Source: Acholoe squamosa (Eukaryota > Annelida > Polychaeta > Phyllodocida > Polynoidae). From it: a stretch of DNA of 64,000 bases. Position 1 is the first letter of the stretch. The number at the start of each line of letters is the position of its first letter. The DNA lies in NCBI GenBank assembly GCA_949317995.1, contig OX439045.1, forward strand, positions 46,767,693 to 46,831,692, given 5' to 3'. The position numbers were made by a program, and so were the translations under genes. Positions 12,101-27,250 of the stretch are shown piece after piece. The notes under the pieces were generated by a model. It searched no databases. It saw nothing but the letters and a program-made list of their open reading frames with translations, and was not told the DNA's origin.

Positions 12101-15100
12101 GGAGAGCATTGACAAGCTGACAGACTTAAAGGTATATTCCACCATCTATGCCATCGCCCCCTGGTGGCCAAAATCTGAAAGTACCTAAACTTATTATTTA
12201 TGCTCATTTCCCTTTTGTATATGCCATAACCCATCACTATCAACATGTTGAACAATAGCTTTTTGCATTCTTCCTACCACAGCACTAAAATTCACTACTG
12301 GTCAACTTAATAGATTTTAAGTTGTTGAGGAAAAAGAAAATATTTTCATAAATCTGTCACATCTATATTCTGCGAGTAACCTTTCAATTCTTTGCTCATA
12401 AAATGTTTATGATGATTGTATCTCAATCCCTTCAAAGTCTGGTGAACAAATTCCCAGCAGTTTCTTTCCTGTAGTGTGAAACGTTAGAAATTAAAATACT
12501 TTTTAATTGCACTTTTTTTGTTAAATTATTCATGGCTCTTTTGTTTGTCCAATGACTACCTGTTTTTATTGGGTGATCATGGTACAAATGATGTCTACTA
12601 GATATATGAGAAGTTTAGCTAATATAGACATAGTCAATTTTTCAATATTAGAGAAAATGTTGAAAAATGGGTTTTTTTCCCCATTAGCAGCAATAGTTAA
12701 GGATTCTCCATCTTAAGATGTCAATAAATCTGAAACTAGTACAATGAACCATGGTTTTTATTACTTTGGCTATCTCATAATATATAAAACTGATACAATT
12801 CAAAGTCATTTGGAGAAACTGATGGTAATTTTTGATTTATCGAATAGTGGAATATACCTTTAAAAGCTAACATCACAGCCCTGAGCAATGTTCACCATCA
12901 GAAGTTACATGAAAGAAGTTTGTAAATGTATCTTGGCATCCACATGTCACAGACTAAGATACACGCATGCTACATATTGACAGGAAGGTTCCATTGAGAA
13001 ACATAAAAATATGGAAGGCTGACAAGACAAGGAAGATAATAGTCTAAACTTACAAATAGGCCCAAGCTCCAATAAGTTGTCGAATGAGCAGGCACCTGTT
13101 GTACCGACTGTGGCACATAACTAGAAAAAGAATGTATGTGATATTGTAAGTGAAATTCTCATTTCCATAATCAGTTCTCACAGTAATGCCTGTTGTATGA
13201 TTTTTTTTCTCTCTCTATGCTGTCCTTTTGTTTTAGACATATTATGCCCAACCAGCAACCGTAACTGTATGTCTTACATTTGCCTAATGCTAACATGCAT
13301 TAGCAGACTGTTAGTGTTTGAAATTACTTACAACAACAATTATCATCAGGGTTAGAGGATGGAATAAATTCTCTGCTCAATAAAGAACACCAAAATGGGT
13401 ACATTCGAAGTAAACACATATTATACTTCTTACAAAGAATGGGATGAGTCCCTCTCTCCTGTCCCGGTCCACTTGCTCTCGGAACACCTCACCACGGAGA
13501 CTGAGCTCATCGTCAGAGGGCAGAAGCCGCAACTTGACCAGTCCCACCAGACTGGCCTTTTCCACTGATGAATGAGCCTGTAATGATAGTGATACATTAA
13601 TAATCAAAACAGTCAGCCCAAACCTATCCGTCAGGTGCTTTTTACAGTAGAGCTAACTAAATATAGCCCTCAAATCGTCAAGAAATCCAGTAAGTGTCAT
13701 TAAATAAGAATACATGAGTTCTTAAATTGCTTTGACAAGTCCACCAAATCTTCATGCATAATTACATAGGGCCCCATTTTAGGGTGGAATCTCTGACGAC
13801 AGTATGCTTCTCAAGTAAAAATAACCAAATAGTGAAATTTAAGATCGTCAGCAGTAAAATAAACCTCTGAAAGCCGGCCTTCTCCATAGAGAACTAAACA
13901 ATAATAAATTAATAATTCTTTTTATCTTCACGTGGTAATAACCGTTGATTATTTATTGGTACATCTATGGTGTGTCTACAAACTGCAAAGTTCTTCATAC
14001 ATTACCTGGTCTGAACAATAGCAGACAAGACGGCCATTGATGTCAGATGGATCCAATTCTGGATTAACAGCCTTGACCCTTTTAATTGCCTCTGTTCTAG
14101 CGGCTAGGAGGCACACGAAAGTGGCCTCACTGGCTGTTGTCTGAAAAAAAAACAATGCTGTGAAATTAAGCAAATTCGAAATTTCACATTTCTTTAACTG
14201 AACACACTTGATTCAGCCGTACTGGATATCACTTAGGCAAAATCTACACTGGATATTTCTCCACGTACATTCACATTTGGCCGTTATCTTTCCTTACAGA
14301 AACCATACGTTCAGAGCATAGCAAAACTATCGGTCACACACATAAAACAGAGGCAATCATCTTGAGGTGTTTAGTACTAATACTCGAAATGATATTCTAG
14401 TGGGGTTCTCTAATTTTCTGATTGGGACCTAGTGTCAAAAGACGACAATAGGTCCAGATGTATAGAATAAGTTTCACTCGTGCAGCCTTTGATCTATGTA
14501 TCTCCAGAATTAAGGACTAATAACTTCACTGTCAGCACAATACATCTTCCGCCTTTCCTCCCTAAACTCTCACAATCTTGAGATTAACACCTTAATTAAG
14601 GAGACACTTCACCAAGGATCTATAGCAATCTCAAGCTTCAGATTGTAACATTCAATGACCATAAGGAATATCAATTGCATGTTTGCTTACTTTCAAAGCA
14701 GAGAAGCATCGGCTTTTTTCCAGTTCCATGAAAGGAATTAATCTTATTATCTAGATTCATTTGATACGACCGACATAACTTTAATTCGGAATCGCTTTGA
14801 CTGGATGACATTTATAAGTGTTTTGAACACCAGAATAAAACACAGGCACATTTCCCCTTTCGATAGTTGCAGGTTTAGATGTGGGTGATACGATAGCATA
14901 TGACTGTGTTGAGACTTACTCCAACCCACTACCCCCTCTATCCCCTCTAGGGACATTTGCTGTGTAATATATCTTCGACCACGCCCAGGCAGCTTTTTTC
15001 AGGGACAGGAGTGAGCGTTTAATTAACAAATTTGCCTCCTCAGCCACGTATTTACCACAGGGCACCTCTGGAGGTTGGGCTGTCTATATGTTTTAATGCT

Positions 15101-18100
15101 GCCTGCATCTCCAAAACAGTATCCCCTCCTTCTGATTGATTGGCAATACACCATGCTGAGTGCTCCCAAGGCGCCGTCGGTCTTTATTCTTCAATACACT
15201 GCTTGCCTCGTGATCTCAGATACCCATGGGAAATCAGCCTGCATCAACAGACGCTCACTGGATCACTCACCAGGGGTTGCTAGGGGCACCACTCTTGAAG
15301 AATCATAGAAGGTGTGACTGTCACCTGTTTGTGTCTAAATTCCACATGTCATAACCTGAGTATCTGGTGCAAGGTATTCAACATAGACGCCACACCAGTC
15401 TCCGACTCCTCCTCATTTCCCCTCCGCATTCTCAAGTAGCTAATTTACATGATTTTATTTTTGCTAATTCTCAAAGATGCATTCTCAGAATCAAAGAGGC
15501 TGGGATTACAAATCGGAAAAGGGTGTGGCTCCTCCTGTGACAGTTTTGATCATTTCAATGTGATATTTAGGTCACACAGAACCACTTGCAGGTAATGACT
15601 GCCTTTATTTTCTAGTTATTAGACATGATTGCCTTCCAAAGAATAAGGGGAATTGGAATGGTATGTCAACCCTTTATCAGCACTGAAACATGACATCTAG
15701 TACCGGTAGTCATAGTACCTGAATTCAGCGTGAGGTTTTGTTGGTGGTATACATAAATAGTACCACATAGTGTAGTGAGAAATAACAGACATTTACATTT
15801 TATCCTGCATTCTGCCCCAGTTAAATTCTTACAAATCAAATATCAAATCGCTTGAGTTGGGCTGTATCAATATGAAGATGTTTGGTTAAATAATGGAAAT
15901 GAAATCGTTGCCCATTTTAATGAATGGGTTGTGATTAGCACACTTTTGTACTGTTGTTCTTGGTGTCTAAGTGCAGCAAACAACGGGCAGTGATAATCTA
16001 AAAGTGCAGGTGCATTTACGCTAGCAATTGCAGTTTGTCTTGAAGAGTTTGCGCACTATACGTTATACATGATTGATCAGATAAGCTAGATTTATAGTGA
16101 GCAATTTTTTTTAAGGTCGTTGGGAGCTACTCACCTGAATGACTCCCCCTCCCATGGTCTGTGTATTGCTGTGCAGGAACTTGGCTGGTAGGCCAATCAT
16201 CTTACCAAGCCAATCCATGACAATTGTCTCCAACTCTGTACAAGCTGGGCTGGAGGCCTACAAAATGAAGACAGATTCTGTTGATAATTCCTAAAGGGAC
16301 ACTGGGTAGAATATCTGAGCTTTTTCTCTGCAGATTTAAAAGATTCTCTGCGAAATCATAAAAGGTCGGTCAAATGTTTAATTTCAATATAAACATTCAC
16401 TAAAGCTATGATAGGTTACATTTCATTTTATATCCTAACCAGGTATTAACCACAACTAACATGTGTCCATAAGACATTTTTGACCTGAGAAAAATGATTC
16501 CTTTATGTCTTTGCTTTTAGATGGAAATTACTAAAAGTAACATAGACCTATAAGATGCAAAAGAATCACACAGCTATCAATGCAGGTTCTCTGTGACAGT
16601 TCATACTGTAAGCTGTCTACATACTCTAAGGTAGACCTGTGAATCAGACAAACCATGCAGCCTTGAACACTGCTGTAGACAGTGAATAAGTCTATATATC
16701 ACATTTCTGCTATAGCAATGCACAGAGATGATAAACTATGTAGATGTCTGTTATACTAACCCATGTGAAACCGAGACAGTTTATTGCATCTGACAACATA
16801 TCTCCCAATAGCGAGGGAGGGGAGTTGAGAGCTGGGAAGTAGGCGTGCATGTAGGGACTCTGCCAGTGTGTCATCTGCAAATAGTGAAAAAAAAAACAAG
16901 TTTGAATAACTTCAGGAGAAATGTGTTCTAATTGGAATGGTTCAAACAGACCTTAAGTTTGTTTCTTGATATTGCATTATGCGAAATTTATGGCCGTCAT
17001 ACCGTCACCTAAAATGGTGTTATATAGTCATCTTCAATCTGCCTTCTACAATATTAGAGCAGCAGTTATTGCATTTGGTCAGGTAGAAATACATATAAGT
17101 GCCAGTTGTGTGTCATGCCAGTTGTGAGTTATCTGTGATTTATCTCACATCTCATAAGGATTACCAATGTAGCTGATTGCCCCTGATCACTCTTGGCAGA
17201 TTCTAGGATGGTCCCTCAAGCATAAAAACATAGACATGGCATCCGACAGGAGGAACCTTGCCAGGACTAGTCTTTTTGTCTTTTCATTAGGATTGACCAA
17301 GTTAAAAATCTGATTTAATTTCCATAAGAAATGATAACAATGAAACATATTTTGAACAAACACAGATGAATTATGTTCAATATCTATCATTTAGGACACA
17401 TTTAGGCATACCATGCATGATCCGCAACTCGCAGAAGGATGTGATTGTACAATCAGTGAAAGTATCAGTTTTAACCATTCTCAAGTTTCATTTAATTAAA
17501 ACGTACGGGAGAATGAAATACATTATCTGACAATTGTCTGGCTGCTTCGTTTGCCTATTAAATGGACTGACAATGAGGGGGTTCTTGTGCGAATAATAAG
17601 TTATAGCTCAGCTCTTGACAACTTCCCCTGGCCAACATAGATAATTTACACACTATATGGGAGCCTTTTCTAACTACTTTTATATAGGCAATTCCTACTT
17701 TAGATCTTCGTTTATTAATCTTCATTGACTGGGTTGATATGACGCTAAAGGTGTCCTTCGGAGGTACCCACCTAACAAATGCTGCCAATATTGCTCTTCG
17801 CTAACCTTCCCCTCTCGGAAATACTTGGCCATAACCGGGGAAATACATCAGGCACATATATCTATTGTTCTCTCTAGTATTTATAACAGGGTTGCTCACT
17901 TCTAAAGTCCCCTAGTGGCTTTTATTAACAAGACCCACCTGAATCCATATGGCTATTTTAAATATGGATAATCACTGGGTATACATGGAACCTGCTAGCT
18001 CAGCATCACCTCACACTGAGCTAGGCAATGGTCAATTGTACTGAAGGTTGGACACCTAGTAAGACAGCACAAGCAATAACCCAGGGCAATCTAAATCCTA

Positions 18101-21100
18101 AAACCATAGACATGGGAACTGTATGTGTGCGTGTGTGCAGTTAGATTGCACTGTCGGGTAGAGGGGGATTTCTGGAGTGACCAGCCCTATAAGGGTTTCA
18201 TGAAGTTTAATTCTTTCTTAGGCTACGTGAATAATCATTTTCAAGACGATCATTTTGCATTATGTGCATTACACATAAAGATTACCATATTATATATACC
18301 CCAAACCTCCCTTTGCATCTTTTTAAATCATGTTGTACCGGCTTTCCCACTTCTGTCCAATTACAGGTTTTTTTTCTACTTATTTAGGTGATTCAATTTG
18401 ATTAAAAAGGACTAAAAGAACCCTTGAAACTGGATTCAAAGTGGTAATAAATGAAAGAAAATGTCCTGTGGCAGGGGGTGAGCTTTCATGCCAAGATTGA
18501 GAGCAATGTTGAAGTGAACACTCAGGTCAATTAGCTTCCTACAAACATGTTTTTGCAATTTTTTACTTTTAATAAAATAAGCTCCAGGCATAAAAAGCAA
18601 AGATCTGATGATCAACCTCTATGTCATTATTACATATGCAAATTAGCAACACACTTCCTGGGTGTGAGCCCTCCAATGAAGGAAATCTGGAGCATTGCTC
18701 GTCATCTGAATGGAGGAAATGGTTGCATTATAGGAAGTTTTTAAGACGCACAGTAAATTGCTTTCCCTCTTTTTTTCTGAGAGGTTAACTAGAGACAAGG
18801 AATCAACCCCTCGATCAACCATTGAAATATCAGTTATGTGAATAATCTGTCGGGTAGAATCCAATGAAATCGAATGGAATTATCTTACTGTGGGACACAC
18901 ATCATATCCACTGTCACTCCCTCTGGAGGAAATTTCACAAAGTCCTAGGATTTGATATCGGAAATGCAGCTAAAAGCAGGCCCCATTAGTCGTCACTGTA
19001 CTATAATCTTTTGCATGGGGGCTGATCGTATCGACCAGTGAAAGGTCACTACCTATGGTCACCAAAATAGGTGGCATATGCGATCGTAGCTCATTATGTA
19101 TTAGTTAGTCTCAGAATTCGCGATACATAGCTGGTATGTGAAGACAAGGACCATCAGGTCCAAGTCAAGCCTAGCCAGTCTGACACAGTTACATGATACA
19201 TACTCTAAAATAACGAGGATGTTTAACTGACTTATACACACACTGTATGCAATATATAAAAGGTGTGAAATGTATTGTTCTATGTGCCAAGTGTGGTATA
19301 CGTGCTGTTATCTCCTAAACAATAGCCTTCAATACTGCCCTAAAACCCTAATCAGATCGATTAGATACTAGAATTTGAGCAAACAAAAGCGAGCACACAT
19401 GTGCCTCTCATAAACTCTGTATCATTTCCACCCCCGCATTGACAGACTATTGATCCCCATTTAGGGACACTGGCCGATGGCTATACAGAAGTGTGTGCGT
19501 GTGGTTGGATCTGGGTGGGTGGGTGGCGGGGGTGTATATGCATCCCATCTGCCAGGGTTTAACTAAATGATTCGTCATCACCCAGTGTTTACTGATTCCT
19601 GGTTGGTGAACACACCTGGAAGCAGCTTGCCATTGATGATCATGTGTCAACACTGGAGGGGATGCCCTAAAGATTATCCGATATTCACTGAGTTCATTTC
19701 AAGGTGGCGCTGGCGTTTCAAGCGTGCAACTGGGATAGCAACTCTGTGGGTTATATAGAATAGTTGTATCAGAATGAAAGCCTCTCTCTTCATGTTAAAA
19801 TGAAGTGAACCCCAATACCAGTATAGATTAGGCATCTTCAGGAAAGCATCTCCTCCCAAGGGAAAGGCATAATCAACCTGGAGGCTGTTGTGAAAAGATT
19901 TGGAATTGATTCTGTCATAGGTGCTATTCCCAAAATGGAACTCACTCACCTCAGGGAATCAATTCCCTTGTGTGTTGCGAAAAGGGAATTATTCAGAGGA
20001 GTGGTATAGGAGTGGTCCAGAGTCGGGGTGTCATTCCCAACTAGGAACAAATTCTCTGGGGAAGTCGATTCTCAGGGTGAGGAAGAGCGGAGAATTGGAA
20101 GATCAAATAGCTACAGCAAGAATTTGTTTCCAATTCTTTTTGCAACAGCCTCCTGTAGGTTTTAGCCATGGCTTCGACATCTAATGTCTAAGGTTGGAGC
20201 GGGCATACCCATATTCATATCTCATAGAGATAATCTTATAAGACACCCGTACGTCATACTAGTTGAAAAATCACCTGACGTGTGGTCTAACAAATTAGTT
20301 ACCCCCAGGCTGAAATATAATATGTAAACGACGGAGTAGAGTTCATCTTGAACAGGGGTATATGTGCAACATATTGGAAGCTGGTGCAAGGTTTGATGTC
20401 TAGAAATATTATATCCACATCCCCTTTATGTCCATTGCTTTAAACAGTCCTTAGAACAACACATCATTCACAATGGGCCCTCTATAAACACGGATGTTCT
20501 CTTCCTATTTGTATTCTCGATTTCCCTAGCTATGGAATCTAGGAGGGAATCGAAAACAAAATAAAACAATATTTAAATTTCAAATATCAAATTTAAGATC
20601 CTGTACCTATAAATACATGACAGTTGGCAGGGTAGTGCTCTCAGCCTAGTGTCTGCCTTATTTCATTATCAGACTGCTTTTCAAGTGTGCCAACATATTT
20701 TCCATTTGAACAGAACATAAGTTGCTGTCTATTAGGAAATAGAGAGGGTGGCATTTATGTTCTAGGAAGTCTTACTCGTCAGGATCTTATTAAGGGAAGA
20801 CTGGTCAGGAAAGAAGAAAGACGAACAGTCGTTAAGGTAATTTTCCTCATCATGTTAAGGGAAAGAATTGTAGGGCATTGAGTTATCTTATTATTATCAT
20901 TGTTCACGCAATTAAGACATCCCATGAAAAACCGTTTCTCCTCCAAGTAATTCTTCATGAAACGATAGAGAAAATTAGTCCGCATGGAGAAGAGTAGTGA
21001 AAATAGTCCTGTCATGTGAATCAACGTAATGAAGCTTCTAATGCGGGGATTAATTAATTAATAATTACTCTTCATTCAAAACTGTTAGATCAACTTTAGT

Positions 21101-24100
21101 ACCATGTCATTTCATAACCCCACTTGTGCTTGAATGGAAGGGGAATCGCTAATGGACCAAAGTCTGAAATGGTTTAAACACCGAGACTAGGAAATGATAA
21201 TTATATCCTCCCATTGTCAAATGTGATTTAGGGCTTTGTAAAATAAACATGTAACAGTAGGTAAGCAAACATAACCAGTCAGGTGTTCATTAGGTTCAAG
21301 TACAGAATAAAACCGTAGTGTTGTAGATTTTAATACAATAGTAGAGAATAGTCCTGTGAGACATGGCGCAGCAACATGCAATCTTGTGTCTAGTTTTAGT
21401 TGGTGATAAAATGATAGAAAATATGTAGGCCCTAAATATTCTTTTTACTGTACTATAATTGATAAGACTGTGTCACTTCTGTGAAACCCCACACTATGGG
21501 TACCAACAGAGCTGTGTGTGGTGGTAATAACTAGTATTGGTAGTCTATGTTAGGGGTAGTGAGAACAATACAAATTATGTACTAGGTGCAAGGTGGGACT
21601 GGATGTGTTAGGAAATAGTATGGGTTGTATTGTATGTACACACATAATTTATATATATGAAGTCACAGACATTCTGGATCACAGCACACTGTATGGACAG
21701 TGCTGGGTGGGGGTGGAGGCATTACTAACGTCACGGGCCAGTGGTCAGAAAACCGGCCAGATCACCCCACCTCTCTGAAGAGGAGGAGCACAGTGTAAGG
21801 ACATGTGCATACATACATGTTTTCACAGTGTTCCACAAATTGTTTATAAAATTAAATATAATGAAACGAATAATTAAAGTAATGTTTCATCACCAATAGG
21901 AAATACATATTTTGAGAAAGTATTATTTCAATGTAAACTACAAAAGTTAACACAAAAAAGACTGTAACAGTTCCAGAAAATGTCCTTACACGTTGACCTC
22001 CTCTGATGTTCAAAAACGCAGATATGGGTACACACACTTTAGCATTGATTTCTCCAAAGAGATCTTTAACAGTGAATACCTTGTTCAAATACAGATAAAA
22101 TGATCCAATTGTACCATAACCCACTGAGATGAAACATCTACTACATAAATATAGTAGTTACAAAACAAACAATTCTAAAACAAAGGCTACAGAGAGGTGT
22201 TTTTGAATCTTAAAAGCTATAATGCTTATCTGTCATAGGACTCCAAATGAAGAACTGTCTAATCTGGGAATAAAATTAAAAGTATGATATATTGTTCTGA
22301 AAATTCCTTCAGTTATTTTAAAAGTACACACGCAGTTGTTATTATATTAAAAATTGTGTAGGAATAGTCCATAGCAGAGGAGCCACAAACAAAAATAGAT
22401 TGCAGGGGTTCCCTATCCTTTACACCATGGCGACTATAAACCATTCACTAGTCAACTCATCTCACAAATAATACCTATAGTCGCCGCGCTAAAAACAATA
22501 ATCTAGGAATAGTCCAGGAGATAATAATGATTATGTGGGTTATGTCTAATATGTTTTTGATTCAGCTGATGTCGGAGACCTCTAAAGGAATTTTATATTG
22601 GTAGGCTTTATATCAAACTAGAACGCTGCTGAAACAGTACTTCAATATATAATCTGCAATCTCTCAAGCTTGCTGACCAAAGCAGAGAAAAAGTGTTGTT
22701 ATATTATGACAAGACTAAAATTCAAGGTCTTGGCAACCACTACTTCATATACCTGACTCCGGAAATGTCACAATCGTCTCTAATTTATGATAATTTGACA
22801 TTGCAATTGTAATTCCCATGGTATGAAAAAAGTGTTTCCAAGTATCGTGTACAAGTACACTGCCAAGCGAGCACACTTGAATCAATGTTGATTTAACATC
22901 CCAGCAAATTGTCGTGACTCCTCGTCAACCTGTGTGAAGTGGCTCACACATGTCGCTAGATGGAACACGACGTCGCTACAGCACAAGATCACCAGGAATA
23001 GCAATGGTGGTGATCACATGGCCTCACCTCAGATGGCGAGGATGGTGATCACTCAGACTCACCAGGGATGGTGATGCGGGTGATCACTCACCTCACTAGA
23101 TGAAACACGCACCTCGTCATAGCACATGTTCACCAGGGATGGCGAGGATCGTGATCACTCATCCTCACCAGGGATGGCGACATGAGTGATCACTGACTTC
23201 GCTAGATGAGACGCACACCACGTCATAATACACATTCACCACGGATGGCAAGGATTGTGATCAGTCACCTCGCTAGATAAAACGCGTACCTTGTGATAGC
23301 ACAGGTTCACCACTGAGGGTGAGGATCTTGATCACTCACACTCACCAGGGATGGCGACACGAGTGATCACTCACCTCGCTAGATAAAACGCGCACCACGT
23401 CATAGCGCAGGTTCACCATGGATGGTGAGAGTGGTGATCACTCAGACTCACCAGTGATGGCGACGCTGGTGATCACTCACCTTGTTAGATGAAAAGCTCA
23501 TGATCATCGACATTGGTAATCATGCAGCCTCACATCTGCCAGATCAAATTATGTTTTGCTAGAGAAGGTATTGCCATATGTATCTTCCCTCTAACCACAG
23601 ACAAGGTGTTCATGTTGATATTTCCCTATGTATTTTTCCTGTAACCAGAGGAAAGGTGTTTATGGATAGTTGCTTTCATTTTAGAGATACCTCTATCTAA
23701 ATTCAATTGATATTCTCTCTATATAATCTTGTTTGATTCAACGCTGAAGTATTACATGGAAATCAGTGTGAAACAAACCACATTTGATATGTATGGGACT
23801 TATACTTCATGCCCACACTTCCTAGATAGGCTACATGTTGAACAGTGGTGCTGTCTCAACAACTTTGGCAATGGTGGTGATAAGTTGCCACTGTGAGTGA
23901 GAGTGAGTGACAGATGATGCAATCCTCAGAGAGCATTGACTTGGAGTGACACAAATTCACGTATTGAGTGAGACCAATGTTGGCAATGGTGGTGATAAGT
24001 CGCTATTTGAGAGAAGATTAACTAGGAGTGATACACACTCACGCAGTGAGTGAGAGCCATGTGGCAATGCAGGTGAAAAGTTGCCATTCTGACTAAGAGT

Positions 24101-27100
24101 TGACAGGCAGTGGCACATACTCACGCAATGAGTTAGATCCATGTTGGCGATGGTGGTGATAAGTCACCATGCTTTGTGAGGGATGACAAGGGGTGGCACA
24201 TACTCACGCAGTGAGTGAGATCATGTTGGCGACTGTTGTGATAAATCGCCATGCCATGTGAGACTGACACACAGTGGCGAAAGATGACACAGTGAGTTAT
24301 CACTCAGAAAGGAGTCACCATTGATGACCAATCATGGCGACAGATAACGACAATTTGCTGGGATATGTAACGCTTGGCTATCAACAGTTGATGCTGGTTG
24401 AAACATGCTTGAATTTGAAAGTTTACATAATATAATCGAATCATGCATGACTCAAAATCTACACAATAGAGCTTATTCGACTCAAGTACTCTATGTTGAC
24501 TAATTGTTAACCAGCTAATGTGATATTGCTTTAATGTTTATACCGGTAGTTGTTCCAGGACTCTATGCTGACACATCAATATGGAGTCATCAGTGAAAAT
24601 GACAGTATTGATTCAATGGTAACAAAATCAATGTAAAATAAATCTAATGTTGCATTTAGAGTAATATTTCAAAATTATTGCCTAGAAGTTGAAATAGGTA
24701 ACAATTTACAATACTGAAATGGGACCTTTGATTCAGTGTGAGAAACAGGTTGAACCACATTATACAATTGTGAACCATTTGTCAACACTGTTCAACGTTC
24801 TTCCCACTGGTAACTCCACTCACATTCAAGGAACTTAATCATAACAGAATTACGTGGATTCTTTGATGAAAGTCACTATGTGAGCTATGTAAGCACAAAG
24901 AGTATAGCCTCCCTCATTTCTAAGTTCTAATCAATTGAGGTTTTAGTGACACTTTTAAAAATATAAGCCTCGACTTTCCATTGAATAACGATGAAGGTCT
25001 TTACTCTGTATAAAGCACTGGGAGTGGGTCCATGAACGCTGAGAGATGCTGGCTTCTGGCGACTTTAATGTCATTGTACTATATGACAGCTGGGATATGG
25101 TGTAACTCCCCTTTAGCCCTAAGCAAAAAAAAACATGAGAAGCTCAGCGATCAAAACCTATTAAAGCCCATGTCTTTCTTCGCAGGGGTATGGGCTTTTT
25201 TCTCCTGTGAAGGAACACTTAGTTATTTTCACTGGGGGTGATGCACGGCATACATCAAGACGTTGATCGTCCATTAGGGTGTAAATACCCAGCTGAGAGC
25301 CGAGACTCCATATAATGCTCCTTCTTAATGCTGAGAAAGGTCATAGCGAGCTCTTTAAAACAGAATCCGTCAATGAATGTATCCTAAGAGTGAGTCTAAT
25401 ATGTGACACAGAAACCTGGATTCACAGGATAATATGTGTTACGTCATTCAGAAATTGTGCTGTTATTTTTGTCATGTACCCCCAGAATACAGCGAGCTAT
25501 AGGACTGAGAGTCCGACGCCATTCCGCCTGCTCCACCAGGACAGGTGCTGGGTGCTTGCACATAGCATTTAGTCTTCCAGCAATAGTGACCCCAGCTTTA
25601 TTACGTGTTCAAAGTGAGAATGGCATTATGATTATACATGTAATCACAGCTCTATACTGCTGGACGCGTTCACACTAAGGACCACATGGATAGGATGCTG
25701 TGCTTCAAATCATAACCTTTTTACAGCCTGGTGTTCGGTTTCTTGCAGCAGTGGTCTGTTTAGTCATATAAAGTGGAGTCATTATGTGACATATTCCAGG
25801 AGTTTTTGGCACATGTGGCGGAAATCATGAAACTGTGCATGCCAGGTATTTAGACAACACTGAACTAAGATCTAAGTGGATACATGAATCTTGAAGAGTG
25901 TTTCCCCTTTAAAATTGATGCTGAATATAGGCTGTATGGAAAATGGAATAATTCTATGAAAAATCTCCTATCTTTTATGTAATAGTTTAACTTGCAAAAC
26001 TGACCCATGGAAATCATTTATCATACATAGAATTAAACATAATAAGTACATAATATAATATTTCAATTGCAACACCAATGATAATGACCTAATTTGCATA
26101 TGGCAAAGAGGTACCTAAGTATTTAGCCAGTCAGGTATCAGCTTAGACCTGTATACAAAACTGATCATGGCATGGATGAAATTGTCTACATGATTGTATC
26201 CAGGGAGATCGAGAGGGGGAGGGGTGGCTCTGGGGGTCCTGACACCCACCCCCCATCAAAAAGAATGTCCTCTGGAATCTCCATCCAGGCCTGGACATAT
26301 TGGAAGACATCCTTGTAATGGGGTGTATCATAGGTCAACTGTGAAACTAACCTGACAAACAATAACCATCTACAACTGGCATAGTAAAGGAGGGGGGCAA
26401 GAGAGAGAATATTGAGGAGGTCCCGTCTCAAGGCCAATTTTTATGAAAATGGAGCACAGGATCAGCATCCCTCTCTCCTCCTACGCACTCACCAGTAGGT
26501 CAAATAGCTATGATATTGACACCATTGCATTCTTCCCAACATTACCTTATCATCAGTACCTACGTTTGCCAATCTGGTTTTGATATAATACACCAATATG
26601 TGGTACAATATGTGTAATTTACAGCATTTCAATGGGGAAAAAATGCCTGTGATGCAATACTGAGGATAGATTAATCTCTGAAGTCATATATTTCATATGG
26701 GCAATTGTAGAAATGCAAACATATTTTAATGATTTCCTTATAATCCACTGGAGAAAATATAGATGTGTAACCTTTGCATCACTATGCATAGACATTAAAA
26801 GAGTCATAGATTCAGGGAGAAAGAAACATTGGAGCATATGAGTGCATCAGCTTTTGGAGCTTATATAGGGGATATAGCATCATATATCATCTTCTAACAT
26901 GTACTTGTTTAAAATCTATAGCACTCACAATCATGTTGTTTGTCTGTTGCTACACCATTCTTATGTCTATTAAAACAAGCAGAAAAGAAAAATGCTTGAA
27001 AGTTAGTAAAGCATACTTAGAAATCTCATTATATATGGTGCAGGAAACATACCGTAAATCCATGCATACAAGATGCAGCTTATAGTCCCATTCAGGGCCA

Positions 27101-27197
27101 AGAGGGTCAGTGGAGATGGAGAAGAGGGGTCACCCAAAACCTCCCCAATATTTCCCCCAAGGCAAACAGGGCATTTTGAGGGCACATTATGGTCATA

Positions 27198-27250
<53 letters not shown>

